Part shown: positions 43,339 through 55,864 of the stretch, piece after piece
How positions within the stretch are numbered: the stretch's first letter is position 1
Layout of the letters: every line of letters begins with the position of its first letter
Origin: Beroe forskalii
Lineage: Eukaryota; Ctenophora; Nuda; Beroida; Beroidae
DNA: 64,000 bases
Direction of reading: 5' to 3'
Assembly: GCA_011033025.1 (NCBI GenBank)
Contig: WFMF01000001.1
Span: forward strand, 2,464,057 to 2,528,056
Notes under the pieces: generated by a model
Seen by the model: only the letters and a program-made list of their open reading frames with translations
Databases searched by the model: none
Told to the model about the DNA's origin: nothing
Translations under genes and position numbers: made by a program

Positions 43339-44653
43339 TCTCATGAACACTGAACAGTGATAACTGTTATTTTGGTCATGTTCAATTATGCAGTTAATTT
43401 TCATACAACGAGTACATTATTGATCCTGTGTTCGTGCTGTTAACATAAAGTTTTGAGAATATGTTTGATGTAGGCAAGAACAGTTCTAGCACTGATATTT
43501 TTTCCCTCCCCATTGGCCTATTTGTGAATACAAAAAGGCAAATGAGAGGGTTGGCAGAGATCGTGGTTTGGGAAGGTGAGAAATAGGATATGTGTATATC
43601 AGGTCCAGTTTTGCAATACAACTACTGTAATTTCTGGAAAGTGCCCGGATTGCTCCTTTATAATATCAGTCGCGAAAATGTCCTCCTCCCTCCGTCCCTC
43701 CGTCCCTCCGTCCTCCGTCCCCATGTCACATAAATCTTCAAAATAACGAATTTCTTAATTCATGGAGCTGTCAGTTGTCAAAAATATAAATCTTGTAGGT
43801 TGATCTGGCCCATCCGTGCCGCATGCTCGAACTCCAAAATTAAATTGTAAGAATTTCTTAATTTGATTAGGCTGTTGAAGAATTCGTGTCTTAAAAATTG
43901 AAAATCTTAGGTGTGAGTTGGGCGGTAGATTTGAGGAAAAGGCTTCGGTTTTGTTCTAGAATTAGTACCAAATGCATAACCTTTAGAGTTTCTGCTGGAT
44001 TCGACTAAGTTTGAGAAATACTTTTCACTGTGAAAGAAAAATATTGCTTTTTGGAACAAGTGACAGCATTGAAACAGAAAACACAAGCACGAAATTTGAA
44101 AGTCAGATAAAAAGTGATATCAACTTAGTATAAACATTCAAGAAAATACATTGCGTGAATAAACGCTGACACAATTTGATACGAAACGTAAACCAATTCA
44201 ACAAAATGGCGCGAAATCTACAACGAACTGAGTGCAACAACGAACGCGCGCGCAAGAATTTTAGAAGAAATGGCACGTGCCAATAAGTGTTCTCGATGGT
44301 TGCACGCAGCACGTGCATCGGAACAGTATTTATACTTTTACTACGACAGACGACTGCGTTTTGTATTATGATGCTAAGGTTACATCAAGCATCGCGGGGG
44401 AGGGAAATTAAGCGCCTGCATATAACGGCCTACGGGAACAACAACAATTGTGTCGGTGCAGGCGCAATTCTTGTTGATAAACAAAACTGAACTGCTTTTC
44501 TTTCAATTTTATCTTTGCTGCAAGCTCAATTCCTTGTTAATTTGGGAGGAACATATTTTCATTTTAAGTGTCAGGCGCTACATTGTCGACATGAATTTAT
44601 TTGCTGATTGTATTTCGAAGAAGTATATATTTTCTATAGATACATATCATATA
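43339..44653. other. spacer with one GT-rich minisatellite
   Basis: A short CCTCCGTC-type tandem repeat lies at 43682-43722. No exon was identified in the remainder. Confidence 0.4.
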
Positions 44654-45238
44654 TGTAGTGTTCATGAAGTACTAACTCTCGTTCCACCGCTCTCAATTTC
44701 ACCACTTTGGTTCCGGGTTCTTTGGCATCACCGTTAGAAACAATTGAGACTATTTGTATGGTCAAAAGTAATAAAAGTTTAGCATAGAACCGCAAGAGTC
44801 ACAATACACAGACCAAGACGTACATCAGTCTCTGCCACCTCTTACACTGCCAGAGTAAAAAACTCTATCCGGAAATCTGAGAAAGTCTTCTAAAATCTTC
44901 TGAGCTCTCGATCATAAAGCTCGTTCTTAAACCTTCGAGATAATCATCTCATTATTTGATAACTAGATCGAATTAGCCGTAAAAAAACCAAAACAAGAAT
45001 CTTAACAATAATATCAGTGTCCTGATTGGTTGATCCTCACTCAGGGATAGATTGGTAATTAGATAAGGGCTTTGCAACCGTGAAGAATTAATTGCTACGA
45101 ACAAATCAATTTGTTATTGGATCAGGGAGCGAATCCTAAGTTTAATCTATTAAAATAAATAATACATTTTAAGGCACTCTCGAATAATTATGAAGTCTTG
45201 CCAAAAATGAAAGGTTTTTAGAAATCATGCACCGTACA
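44654..45238 (-). repeat. 3' LTR
   Basis: 585-bp direct repeat beginning TGTACGGTGC and ending CACTACA in element orientation, with TG..CA ends. Confidence 0.85.
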
Positions 45239-45256
45239 ACACTTCCCTCCTCCCGA
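45239..45256 (-). other. polypurine tract
   Basis: The minus strand reads TCGGGAGGAGGGAAGTGT immediately before the 3' LTR. This is the expected primer for plus-strand DNA synthesis. Confidence 0.7.
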
Positions 45257-46791
45257 CAAACTGTTATGAAGCTTGAAAAACTACCTTACTATTTAAGTAT
45301 GCTAACTCTATTTTCCATTATGCAAGAGTGATGTACTATAAACCCTAAAAAGTTGCCATGCAAACCCTAAAAATCATCTTAATGTCCCATTCTGCTTAAG
45401 TTTAAAAAGGGATTTTTTAAATTAATCGAGGAGATATAAGTTCAAACGGCCCATCCTAATAAATAACAAAAATTTAACCTTAAACTTAATATAGTATCTA
45501 CTAATTGACATCTAAGTATGTAATGCTTTAATAATAATTTTAAGATTCAGCCAATCATCCCTGTTTATGAACTATAAGATATCTCAGTTGATCCGAATGC
45601 CCAGTAACGAGACTTCAGGAATCTCCTGTCCATGTGAGGCACCGTGTCTGATACTTGTCCGCTGCTGTAGACGGTTCGACGTAATTCGGAATCATCTTGA
45701 TTCGGTTTAATTCGATTGGATTCAATCCGGTTTTATTCGAGATCCAAATCTCAGGTTTAATTCGTGGATTTTATACGAGAAAGGTTCGCCTCTAGAAGCA
45801 CATATCATACCATTGACTTAGAACGCATCACCTGTTATCAGCCAATCAATGACAACCCATCTAAATCAATCAAAAATAGCGTCACACATATCGATCCCCG
45901 ACATTCCCAGCAAAGATACAATTGTTAACACACTGTCACTGCATCAGGAAAACTACATAAGGTGCTTGCCAGCACCCTTATCACTGTTGTCCAGATAAGC
46001 CGTGGTAGTGAAAGAAATAGACCACGAGCTACTTCCTCCACACTCACCTTTACAAATCAGTGCTAGCCAGATTAGGCGGACCCGTCAGCTTATTCAGTTG
46101 ATCACACAAAATCTCATAAACACAAAATCTCGTATTACGCACCAACAAAATCAAACAGCCTTATAGGATCCTCATCTAGAATAAGAGCTCAAACTGCTGG
46201 CTTCAATTTGAGTTTATCTAGGTTGTCCCGTTCCAAAATTCACTACAAAACCAAAACCATTTCAAACCTCGAAATAACATCTGACACCATCACATTATAC
46301 CAACATACCTTTTCTCTACTGCAATCTCCTGAACTTTTGAGCAGAAAACCAAATGGGTGCCAAACCATCTAGATTCTAGACTCAAAAGTACGTCGAAAAT
46401 CGATATCACTATTCTATAATCAGCTGTCACTGACTCACTAGTCACTAAACTCAATACACCAAACAACCATCAATAACCTTTCTCGTTAAATCCATTATCC
46501 ACGATCCCCAGAACTGTTTATAAAGTCCACGCTGTGTTGGTCTGAGCACTCCATGATGTCCGTCGTATTTTCTGTTTGAGAGGCTCAACCTCACTGGTAG
46601 TCAAGTCCTTGGATTGAGCTCGAAACTGATCCTGACAGAATCCTTTTGCATATAGGTTGGCATGAAAACCGAGTCGCATTTTATGTTGCCTCCTGATGGT
46701 ATCTTCGTCGCATCTGAACGTGACAATGACATTTCGGTCGCGTTTGATCGTGACATGCCTTTTGTATCTGAAGGTGACATTTTGGCTGCGT

Positions 46792-47157
46792 CGTCTGATG
46801 GTGGCATCTCTGTCGCATCTGAAGGTGGCATCTCTGTCGCATCTGGAGGTCGCATCTCTGTCCCATCTGGAGGTGACATCTTTGTCGCATCTGGTGGTGA
46901 CTTCTCTGTCGCATCTGGTGGTGACATCCTTGTCGCATCTGGTGGTGACATCCTTGTCCGTGTCGCATCGGGTGGTGACTTCTTTGTCGCATCTGGTGGT
47001 GACATCTCTGTCGCATCTGGAGGTGACACCCTTGTTGCATCTGGTGGTGACATCTCTGTCGCATCTGGAGGTGACATCCTTGTCGCATCTGGTGGTGACT
47101 TCTCTGTTGCGTCTGGATGTGACATCCTTGTCGCATCTGGTGGTGACTTCTCTGTCG
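46792..47157. repeat. 24-bp tandem array inside the LTR element
   Basis: About 15 units with the core CTGTCGCATCTGGTGGTGAC. It translates to octapeptide repeats on either strand (MSPPDATE on the minus strand). A real product cannot be excluded, but all frames are open simply because 24 is divisible by three. Confidence 0.9.
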
Positions 47158-47219
47158 GTGGAATATGATCTTTGTCGTACTTTCTTGCTGCAACTGGTGC
47201 GTATCTGGCTGATTCTGTT

Positions 47220-47239
47220 GGTTCCCGGCCGACGCACCA
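47220..47239 (-). other. primer binding site, tRNA-Gly-like
   Basis: TGGTGCGTCGGCCGGGAA follows the 5' LTR after four T/A bases. Its complement ends in CCGACGCACCA, as in the 3' end of a tRNA with a CCGACGC acceptor strand. Glycine tRNA is my best guess. Confidence 0.75.
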
Positions 47240-47243
47240 TTTT

Positions 47244-47834
47244 TGTAGTGTTCATGAAGTAAAAACTCTCGTTGTTCCACCGCTCTCAATTTCACCACTT
47301 TGGTTCCGGGTTCTTTGGCATCACCGTTAGACACAATTGAGACTATAGGTATGGTCAAAAGTAACAAAAGTTAAGAATAGAACCACTGAAGAGTCACAAT
47401 ACATAGACCAAGACGTACATCAGTCTCTGCCACCTCTTACACTGCCAGAGTAAAAAAACTCTATCCGGAAATCTGAGAAAGTCTTCTAAAATCTTCTGAG
47501 CTCTCGATCATAAAGCTCGTTCTTAAACCTTCGAGATAATCATCTCATTATTTGATAACTAGATCGAATTAGCCGTAAAATAACCAAAACAAGAATCTTA
47601 ACAATAATATCAGTGTCCTGATTGGCTGATCCTCACTCAGGGATAGATTGGTAATTAGATAAGGGCTTTGCAACCGTGAAGAATTAATTGCTACGAACAA
47701 ATCAATAAGTTATTGGATCAGGGAGCGAATCCTAAGTTTAATCTATTAAAATAAATATTACATTTAAAGGCGCTCTCGAATAATTATGAAGTCTTGCCAA
47801 AAATGAAAGGTTTTTAGAAATCATGCACCGTACA
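47244..47834 (-). repeat. 5' LTR
   Basis: 591 bp, direct repeat of 44654-45238 with a few small indels. The transcription start and polyadenylation site should lie within it. Confidence 0.85.
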
Positions 47835-47895
47835 TATATTTAGAAGCCCATTGCGGTGCCCTCACGAGGGTTTTCAATCAATCAGTAACTTCAGT

Positions 47896-47985
47896 AAGTA
47901 TGGAGGTGCCCGATTAATAGTAAGGGGGTGCCCAAATATAATGGGGGACCCTGAGTTGGTAGGGGAGCCCAAGTTGGTAAGTTGT
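47896..47985 (+). repeat. isolated fragment of the 19-bp minisatellite
   Basis: GGAGGTGCCCGATTAATAG, GGGTGCCCAAATATAATGG and GAGTTGGTAGGGGAGCCC match the 42-43 kb array, 4.5 kb away from it. Confidence 0.8.
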
Positions 47986-49525
47986 CACCTTTTTGGAGCT
48001 GTTTCCTCACTTGAAGTGGACTAAGTATACTAAGGCAAATCAAGCTTTTGGCCAAAACAATACCCCAAATCAGCATTGTTATGGGGCTCAATGGGTTACT
48101 CAGCATCCTAAGGCATTGCAGTACATTATTCTTTCTCAAGTTAGACGTTTCAAACCAACAGAAACCATGCAAAACCAGTAAACCATAAGTGATACAATAT
48201 TCTTTAGTGTCTCAGCAACGCCTCGCATCAACTCTGGCCTGCTTGTGGTAATCAGTTGATTTTTTGAAACTTTTCATATCTAGTGATTTTAGTGATGATT
48301 AGCGCTGTTCTCACTCTCTCCGAATGATTTGACTAAATGACAGTTTTCTTGCCCTTCCATAGGTTTGAAAATAAGCTATGGGCCTCAAGTTTGTTCAACA
48401 CATTCCTAAGAGTCAAAATATGGTCTAAGTTTTCATCGGGGAAGAACGAAATGTGTCGCCACGGCCGTCTTACTGCTATCAGGGAAAATGGTAAAGCAAC
48501 CTCACTGATATCCTCTTTTTTCCTACATAAAATTAAAATCTTCACAACTACAGAACCATTTTGAAATTCATGAAATGAACTTTTGAACATCAAATGTTCA
48601 TCTATTGAGCGATATCATTCGACATCAAAACTAAGAGCATATCCCTGTTAAAGATCTCTCAAATTTGCCATGATAAACGAAACAGGCTATAATTATCAGC
48701 AAAATAATATCTATAAAAGTATAAAGTATAACTGGTGTAAGTAAGTGATGAAATTATTCTACACAGCCAATATTGACCATATTTATCTTGTAACTCAACC
48801 TTTTGTAGAACTTCAAGGAATCCATTGTGGTGAATTGTTAGTTTAATACTTTAATAAGCTAATTTAAGTAAAAAATGTACTAAACTACAAATTATCAAAT
48901 TTCATTTTCATGAAGATCATTCAATAGGATTTTGTAAGATAGTTGTACTGATTTTTCTTGACAGAAGAATCCTACTTACTTTTTAAACATTTAGCTAATG
49001 ATGGCTATTAAAATTTCAACCCGCTTTTCTGCTCCCCACCACAGTGGCAAAACATGACAGGTTTGTGGGGTCGATTTATACGACAGCGTTCCATTTTTGC
49101 TATTCTCCTTTGTATGGCAGACCAAGCTCAAGAGTTATCTATTCAAACATTATATGTCAAGCCATGATCTATTCAAATAGACCTAAATTGGTCTGATGAA
49201 TTATAACGGTGCCTATTGACACAATACAGATAATGCAACAGCCTCCAGATATAGTGATTGAAACTACTTGAAGCTTACTTAAGATTTACAAATCTTACCT
49301 GGATAATGATATCACTGTAAACCATTCTTAGATTATTAAATTATCTGTATCTATCTGATGGATCCTAGTCTTAGATGCCTAATACGAAAGATAGTACCTT
49401 CCTTAAATATTAATATGAATAGTAGAATTGGGTAGCGTTATGCCCTCATCATTCTTTTGCGTGTGTTTTTGATTGTAAGTTGTGGAGATCAATAAAAAAC
49501 TTTGTTTACCTAAAACTTTGTTTAC
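47986..49525. other. spacer, no supported gene
   Basis: A frame of 86 codons on the minus strand (48333-48593, containing PFSLIAVRRPWRHISFFPDE) is open, but it has no partner exon or known motif. It may be an old transposon remnant. Confidence 0.3.
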
Positions 49526-50523
49526 CTCTAGAAGCACACACCATACCATTGACTTAGAACACATCACCTGTTATCAGCCAATCAATGACAACCCATCAAA
49601 ATCAATCAAAAATAGCGTCACACATATCGATCCCCGACATTCCCAGCAAAGATACAACACACTGTCACAGCATCAGAAAAACTAAATAAGGTGCTTACCA
49701 GCACCCTCATCACCACTGCAGTCCAGATAAGCCGTGGTAGTGAAAGAAATAGACCACGAGCTACTTCCTCCACACTCACCTGTACAAATCAGTGCTAGCC
49801 AGATTAGGCGGACCCGTCAGCTCATTCAGTTGATCACACAAAATCTCATAAACACAAAATCTCGTATTACGCACCAACCAAATCAAACAGCCTTATAGGA
49901 TCCTCATCTAGAATAAGAGCTCAAACTGCTGGCTTCAATTTGAGTTTATCTAGGTTGTCCCGTTCCAAAATTCACTTCAAGACTCATATAATAATTTCAA
50001 ACCTCAAAATAACATCTGACACCATCACATAATATCGACATACTTTATCTCTACTGCAATCTCCTGAACTTTTGAGTAGAAAACCAAATGGGTGCCAAAC
50101 CATCTAGTTTCTAGACTCAAAAGTACGTCGAAAATCAATATCACTATTCTACAATCAGCTGTCACTGACTCACTAAACTCAATTCACCACACAACCATCA
50201 ATAACCTTTCTCGTAAAATCCATTATCCACGATCCCCAGAACTGTTTAGAAAGCCCACGCTGTGTTGGTCTTCGCGCTCCATGATGTCCGTCGTATTTTC
50301 TGTTGGAGAGGCTCAACTTCACTGGTGGTCAAATCCTTGGTTTGGGCTCGAAACTGATCCCGACAGAATTCTTTGCTATGTACGTTCACATGAAAACCGA
50401 GTCGCATTTCGCCCAATTAGCCTGATAGTATCTTCGTCACATCTGAACGTGACAATGACATTTCGGTCGCGTTTGATCGTGACATGTCTCTTGTATCTGG
50501 AGGTGGCATTTTGGTTGCGTCGT

Positions 50524-50815
50524 CTGATGGTGACATCTCTGTAGCATCTGGTGGTGGCATCTCTGTCGCATCTGGTGGTGACATCTCTGTCGCATCTGGT
50601 GGTGACATCTTTGTCGCATCTGGTGGTGACTTCTCTGTCGCATCTGGAGGTGACAACTCTATCGCATCTGGAGGTGACATCCTTGTCGCATCTGGTGGTG
50701 GCATCTCTGTCGCATCTGGTGGTGGCATCTCTGTCGCATCTGGTGGTGGCATCTCTGTCGCATCTGATGGTGACTTCTCTGTCGCATCTGGAGGTGACAT
50801 CTTTGTGGGTGGAAT
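50524..50815. repeat. 24-bp tandem array, second element copy
   Basis: About 12 units, fewer than in the complete copy, showing copy-number change since divergence. Confidence 0.88.
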
Positions 50816-50864
50816 CTGATCTTTGTCGTACTTTCTTGCTGGTTCCCGGCCGACGCACCATTTT

Positions 50865-51449
50865 TGTAGTGTTCATGAAGTAAAAACTCTCGTTCCACCG
50901 CTCTCAATTTCACCACTTTGGTCCCGGGTTCTTTGGCATCACCGTTAGACACAATTGAGACTATTCGTATGGTCAAAAGTAATAAAAGTTTAGCATAGAA
51001 CCGCAAGAGTCACAATACACAGACCAAGACGTACATCAGTCTCTGCCACCTCTTACACTGCCAGAGTAAAAAACTCTATCCGGAAATCTGAGAAAGTCTT
51101 CTAAAATCTTCTGAGCTCTCGATCATAAAGCTCGTTCTTAAACCTTCGAGATAATCATCTCATTATTTGATAACTAGATCGAATTAGCCGTAAAATAACC
51201 AAAACAAGAATCTTAACAATAATATCAGTGTCCTGATTGGTTGATCCTCACTCAGGGATAGATTGGTAATTAGATAAGGGCTTTGCATCCGTGAAGAATT
51301 AATTGCTATGGACAAATCAATAAGTTATTGGATCAGGGAGCGAATCCTAAGTTTAATCTATTAAAATAAATATTATATTTAAAGGCACTCTCGGATAATC
51401 ATGAAGTCTTGCCAAAAATAAAAGGTTTTTAGAAATCATGCACCGTACA
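50865..51449 (-). repeat. 5' LTR of truncated element
   Basis: 585 bp, very similar to both LTRs of the complete copy. Confidence 0.85.
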
Positions 51450-53699
51450 GTGATAAGAGTCGCTAAATTCCTAGCCTTTACAGAATACATAGTAAGAGAC
51501 CTATATTGTTAAGAGAAATCAGTTAACAGACCATAAAGAGAACCACTGCAAAGACCCCTCATCCTTGCAAAAGACTCTTGTTACTTTGTCAAAGATGTGT
51601 GTAAAAGACCTATGCAAAGGACGTTTTGAAAGAATCTTCAAAAAAGACTGAAAGAAAACACTCGTACAAGACATGTTTCATTTTAAGCTTTAGTAACATT
51701 GATGGGACACTTATATAATAGAAGTGAAAATTATGTAATTTTAAGTTTATTCATATTGCAACTGGAGTTTGGCACCTCCATGTAAACTGCATCCTGCGAA
51801 ATGCATTATCAGCCAATTAACTGCATAAAATCAACTAGCTTTCCTGGTTTAATAGTTTTACTATTTTTGCAAGTGGATGTTATCCCTACGTGAAGAGGCT
51901 TGATAGTATAAACTTCTATGCTATTGTCAGATTTAATAATAATAATAATTATTATTTTGGAAATGCTGTTACAGATTTTGCATGATGAGACCATGAATGC
52001 CAGTAATTGAAAGTGGCCGTTTGACCCCAGGTTCTAGCGAACGTGTCCTTATAAAAAATAAACAGTGTGGATGTTTGCCTCAAGGCCTGGGCCTTGAAAA
52101 CCAATTTTGATTCATTATTATGAGGAGGTAGGTAGGTAGGTAAGTAAAATGCGCTTCCGCGGAGGCGCTGTGCCGTACGACATGGCCCCTCATAGTCTGA
52201 GAGGCAACGGTCGCGGTTTGGCTGATAATATGTTGGCATAACTAATAATCTATATAGTAGAGGACAGATATCTATACAGAGTATTGTTCGCTTATCTATA
52301 TTCTCCAATTGGGTAATAGACCCCCAATGGCCCCAGCTCAAGCAGTTATCTGTCTGTTCAACTTGAGCCGAATACATACAGTTTGTTTCTTTTTGAGGCG
52401 ATGAAGCAACCAAATCTTCTCCTCCCATTCTTCTTTATTTCTAGGACAAGTAATGGGAAAGAATGTCCGGTGTCATGTTCCTCATTATTGGGCGAACAGA
52501 GTGAATAACCCTTTTTGGTTTGTTTCTATTTCTTGGTATGTTTTTTTGTATATTCCTGCAGGTAAAGCTCTTGTCCTTAAGGTCCTTTTTGCAATCGAAA
52601 AGTGTGTTTTGTTCAGGCTCAAGAATGAGGCAGTTTACTATGTTATTACTAAAGTGTCTCTGAGCAGTGTTCTCTGGTCGACTATCATTAGCATCCACGT
52701 GCTTAGATTATTTTGCCTACTTTTCACATAACTTTGATGGTTTAACAATTTAGTTATTTCTTGTTTCATTTTCGTTTTATCCATTGTTTACCTTAAAAAG
52801 GATGGATTTTCTGTCAGTACTTCCATATTTTATAGCTGATGTTTAGTATATAATACTGTATTATGAGTTACCTTGCTTTTCTCTGTTAATTTATGATTAG
52901 TGCAGTTCTGCAGATTACCTTGACGGTAGGGTGTGGTTAGTTGCATTAGATTCATGAATTCTTGTCATAGTTATCCATGGTGTTACTACTGCATGTGATG
53001 AGGTATCCACTATCAAAGTCCTTTTTCATATCTTTTTTTGGCGTGTATGAAAAGCTTTTTGTGTTTCATTGATGAACTCTCAAGTAGGTTTCATCGCAAC
53101 ATTTATGTCTGATATCTATCAGAATGGCTTTTGGTTGACTTTAATGCTCGGACAGCTTAAAATTGTGTGGTTTTTCTATAAGTGATGGCGTGTTATTCGT
53201 TTCTAAAAACTGCATTTTTCATTATCCACTGGATACAAGGGAATAATTAGTCTAAAACTTCCCAGTTTAACGAAGTTGGTGTGCAATGATTTTTTGTTAT
53301 ATCAATAAAGTTTGTGGTCTTTTCCATTGACAAAGTTGTTATAGTATTCATGTTGATTAGGTAAATTGGTTTATTTGGTAAATTTGTAATGTATTTTTAA
53401 TTTTGTACTACTACTAGGTTGGAAGCAAATTTTGGTGCAAGCATTTTTGTTAAATGCATGAATTTACCACGTAAATTTCATATGGTGTAACAGTGTTGCA
53501 TTCAGTACATATTGTTCATGTGCCCACTGGAAACAGCTGTGTTTGGAGCAAACGGCTTCCAGGTCTTGGTTCTTGGGGCAGAGAACAACACTGTTATTCT
53601 CCACCCACCCCCACTTTGAAAGGAAAGTAGAGTGTTGCCAAAAACTGTGACCTGATATAGGTAGATTATAACTGGCAGCAGTTTTGTAATAGTGAGAGT
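51450..53699. other. spacer with weak frames only
   Basis: A 158-codon minus-strand frame at 51952-52428 (contains YYQPNRDRCLSDYEGPCRTA) is the longest non-repetitive frame in the window. It has no recognisable motif, splice partner or homology that I can name. A GTAG run occurs at 52.13 kb. No gene is supported. Confidence 0.3.
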
Positions 53700-55012
53700 T
53701 ATTAGATTGCTTGGGAGTTGCTTTGGTTGTTGAGCTCATATGGAACTATTTGGCTCACATAGAGCTGTTGGGTTGTTAGGCTAAATGTAGATATGGAGCT
53801 ATTTGGTTTGATGGAGCTATAATGTTTTTGGGCTCACATGGAGCTATTGGGTTGTTGGGCTCCCATGCCATGGTTCTTGGGGAGGAGGATAACACTGTTA
53901 TTCTCCACCCACCCCACTACAAAAGAGAGTGGGGTGTTGCCAATAGCCAATGACCATGGTGATTTGCTTGGGTTGATGGGCTCACATGGAGCTATTGGGT
54001 TGCTGGGCTCCCCTGGAGCTATTTGGTTGATGGGCTCACATGGAGCTTTTGGGTTGTTGGGCTCCCCTGGAGCTATTGGGTTGTTGGGCTCTCCTGGAGC
54101 TATTGGGTTGTTGGAATTTCCTGTAGCTATTGGGTTGTTGGGCTACCCTGAAGCTATTAGGTTGTTGGGCTCCCTTGGAGCTATTGGGTTGTTGGGCTCC
54201 CTTGGAGCTATTGGGTTGTTGGGCTCCCTTGGAGCTATTGGATTGTTGGTCTCCCCTGGAGCTATTGGGTTGTTGGGCTCCCCTGGAGCTATTGGGTTGT
54301 TGGGCTCCCCTGGAGCTATTGGGTTGTTGGGCTCCCATGCCATGGTTCTTGGGGAGGAGGATAACACTGTTATTCTCCACCCACCCCACTTACAAAAGAG
54401 AGTGGGGTGTTGCCAATAGCCAATGACCATGGTGATTTGCTTGGGTTGATGGGCTCACATGGAGCTATTGGGTTGCTGGGCTCCCCTGGAGCTATTGGGT
54501 TGATGGGCTCACATGAAGCTATTGGGTTGTTGGGCTCCCCTGGAGCTATTGGGTTGTTGGGCTCTCCTGGAGCTATTGGGTTGTTGGGCTCCCTGGAGCT
54601 ATTGGGTTGTTGGGCTCCCCTGGAGCTATTGGGTTGTTGGGCTCCCCTGGAGCTATTGGGTTGTTGGGCTCCCCTGGAGCTATTGGGTTGTTGGGCTCCC
54701 CTGGAGCTATTGGGTTGTTGGGCTCCCCTGGGCTATTGGGTTGTTGGGCTCCCCTGGAGCTATTGGGTTGTTGGGCTCCCCTGAGCTATTGGGTTGTTGG
54801 GCTCCCCTGGAGCTATTGGGTTGTTGGGCTCCCCTGGAGCTATTGGGTTGTTGGGCTCCCCTGGAGCTATTGGGTTGTTGGGCTCCCCTGGAGCTATTGG
54901 GTTGTTGGGCTCCCCTGGAGCTATTGGGTTGTTGGGCTCCCCTGGAGCTATTGGGTTGTTGGGCTCCCCTGGAGCTATTGGGATGTTAGGCTCACAAGGA
55001 GCTTTTGAGTTA
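53700..55012 (+). repeat. 27-bp minisatellite with roughly 0.47-kb higher-order copy
   Basis: The unit contains TTGGGTTGTTGGGCTCCC and TGGAGCTA. A non-satellite block starting CCCATGCCATGGTTCTTGGG (53862) is repeated at 54334 with its flanking units, and a diverged third copy lies near 53.57 kb. Frames through it are repeat translations. Confidence 0.93.
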
Positions 55013-55864
55013 TTGGGTACATGGAGATACCTACTAAGTTGTTGAGCTCACATGCAGACACATATTGTGGTCGAATGTAGCTGTTGGGATACATTCAAGA
55101 TAATGTGGTTCCTGCAATAGTGGTGGTTATTTGGTATATAGAAAGGTAGTAATTATATTCATATTGATCCCTTACTGGTTTTGCTGCACTAGTGATGATG
55201 TAACTTGTATGACATATCATAGAGGCTCTTGACACATCAAAATACTCACACAAGTTACAAAACCAATAGAACGCGTTGGGATGCGTTCCACTACTGGTGA
55301 GTTCAGTAGTGGAATTTGCTAGCATAGTGCAATGCTAGCGACTCGTCAGCTCAGACCTAACTGTCAGGGATAAAGCAGTTAAGGACAGTCTCCAGGGCAA
55401 CCGACTAGGAGGTGAGCCATAGCCCCTATTATGAGGAGGTTAATTAATAAGCTCTTTCTTTCCAGCATACCTTGTCTGGCGTAATGACGCCTGTCCGGTG
55501 TAACGGTAAAGCAGAGGGTTAGCAACGGACAATGAAAACTAATTAATTCTTTAATAAAAATGATTTCAATCAACGGAGCTTATTATCAATCACAACTGTT
55601 CATCAATATTGTTCATTGCTACAAGAAGATGTCCGTCTCAAGGTGTGGGAGCTAAGACTTGATTCAAAAACTTAGGGGCTTTCATTGCTTACAATCATAA
55701 TGTATAAACTATATTAATTAATTACTAGAAGGCCTGTTGGGCCTTCTATTTCACAGGACCACCTATCCATTGAAAACTGGCAACAGAGTACCACCATACC
55801 AGATATCATTACAATTAGGTAACACCCACTGTGTGCTCGAGGTATAAATGAATTATAATGCCTA
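55013..55864. other. spacer, nothing recognised
   Basis: No exon or repeat was identified. Confidence 0.35.

Larger units (their letters stand above)
44654..47834 (-). mobile_element. complete non-autonomous LTR retrotransposon
   Basis: Two near-identical LTRs (585 and 591 bp) start TGTACGG and end ACTACA on the minus strand. They flank 2.0 kb of internal sequence with a primer binding site next to the 5' LTR and a polypurine tract next to the 3' LTR. The 4-bp flank TATA occurs on both sides and is a likely target duplication. There is no gag, protease, reverse transcriptase or integrase frame, so mobilisation would need proteins from another element. The internal region holds a 24-bp tandem array. 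Near-identity of the LTRs points to recent insertion. Confidence 0.85.
49526..51449 (-). mobile_element. second copy of the LTR element, 3' truncated
   Basis: A 5' LTR (50865-51449), primer site (50841-50860), 24-bp array (about 50524-50815) and internal sequence match the complete copy. Homology stops at CCTCTAGAAGC (49526), so the polypurine tract and 3' LTR are missing. There is a 30-bp deletion beside the primer site relative to the complete copy. Confidence 0.8.

Noticed and set aside
46518-47367. Overlapping frames of 170-245 codons in the LTR element
   Set aside because: They read through the 24-bp array, the primer binding site and into the LTR, on both strands. There is no gag-like motif such as a zinc knuckle.
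51952-52428. 158-codon minus-strand frame
   Set aside because: It is the longest non-repetitive frame, but codon choice and residue pattern show no domain, and nothing nearby supports transcription.
52453-52731. 92-codon plus-strand hydrophobic frame and its antisense partner
   Set aside because: Both strands are open over AT-rich DNA. There are no splice sites or family features.
53838-55045. Frames repeating LLGCWAPLE or LLGSPGAIG
   Set aside because: Translation of the 27-bp minisatellite.
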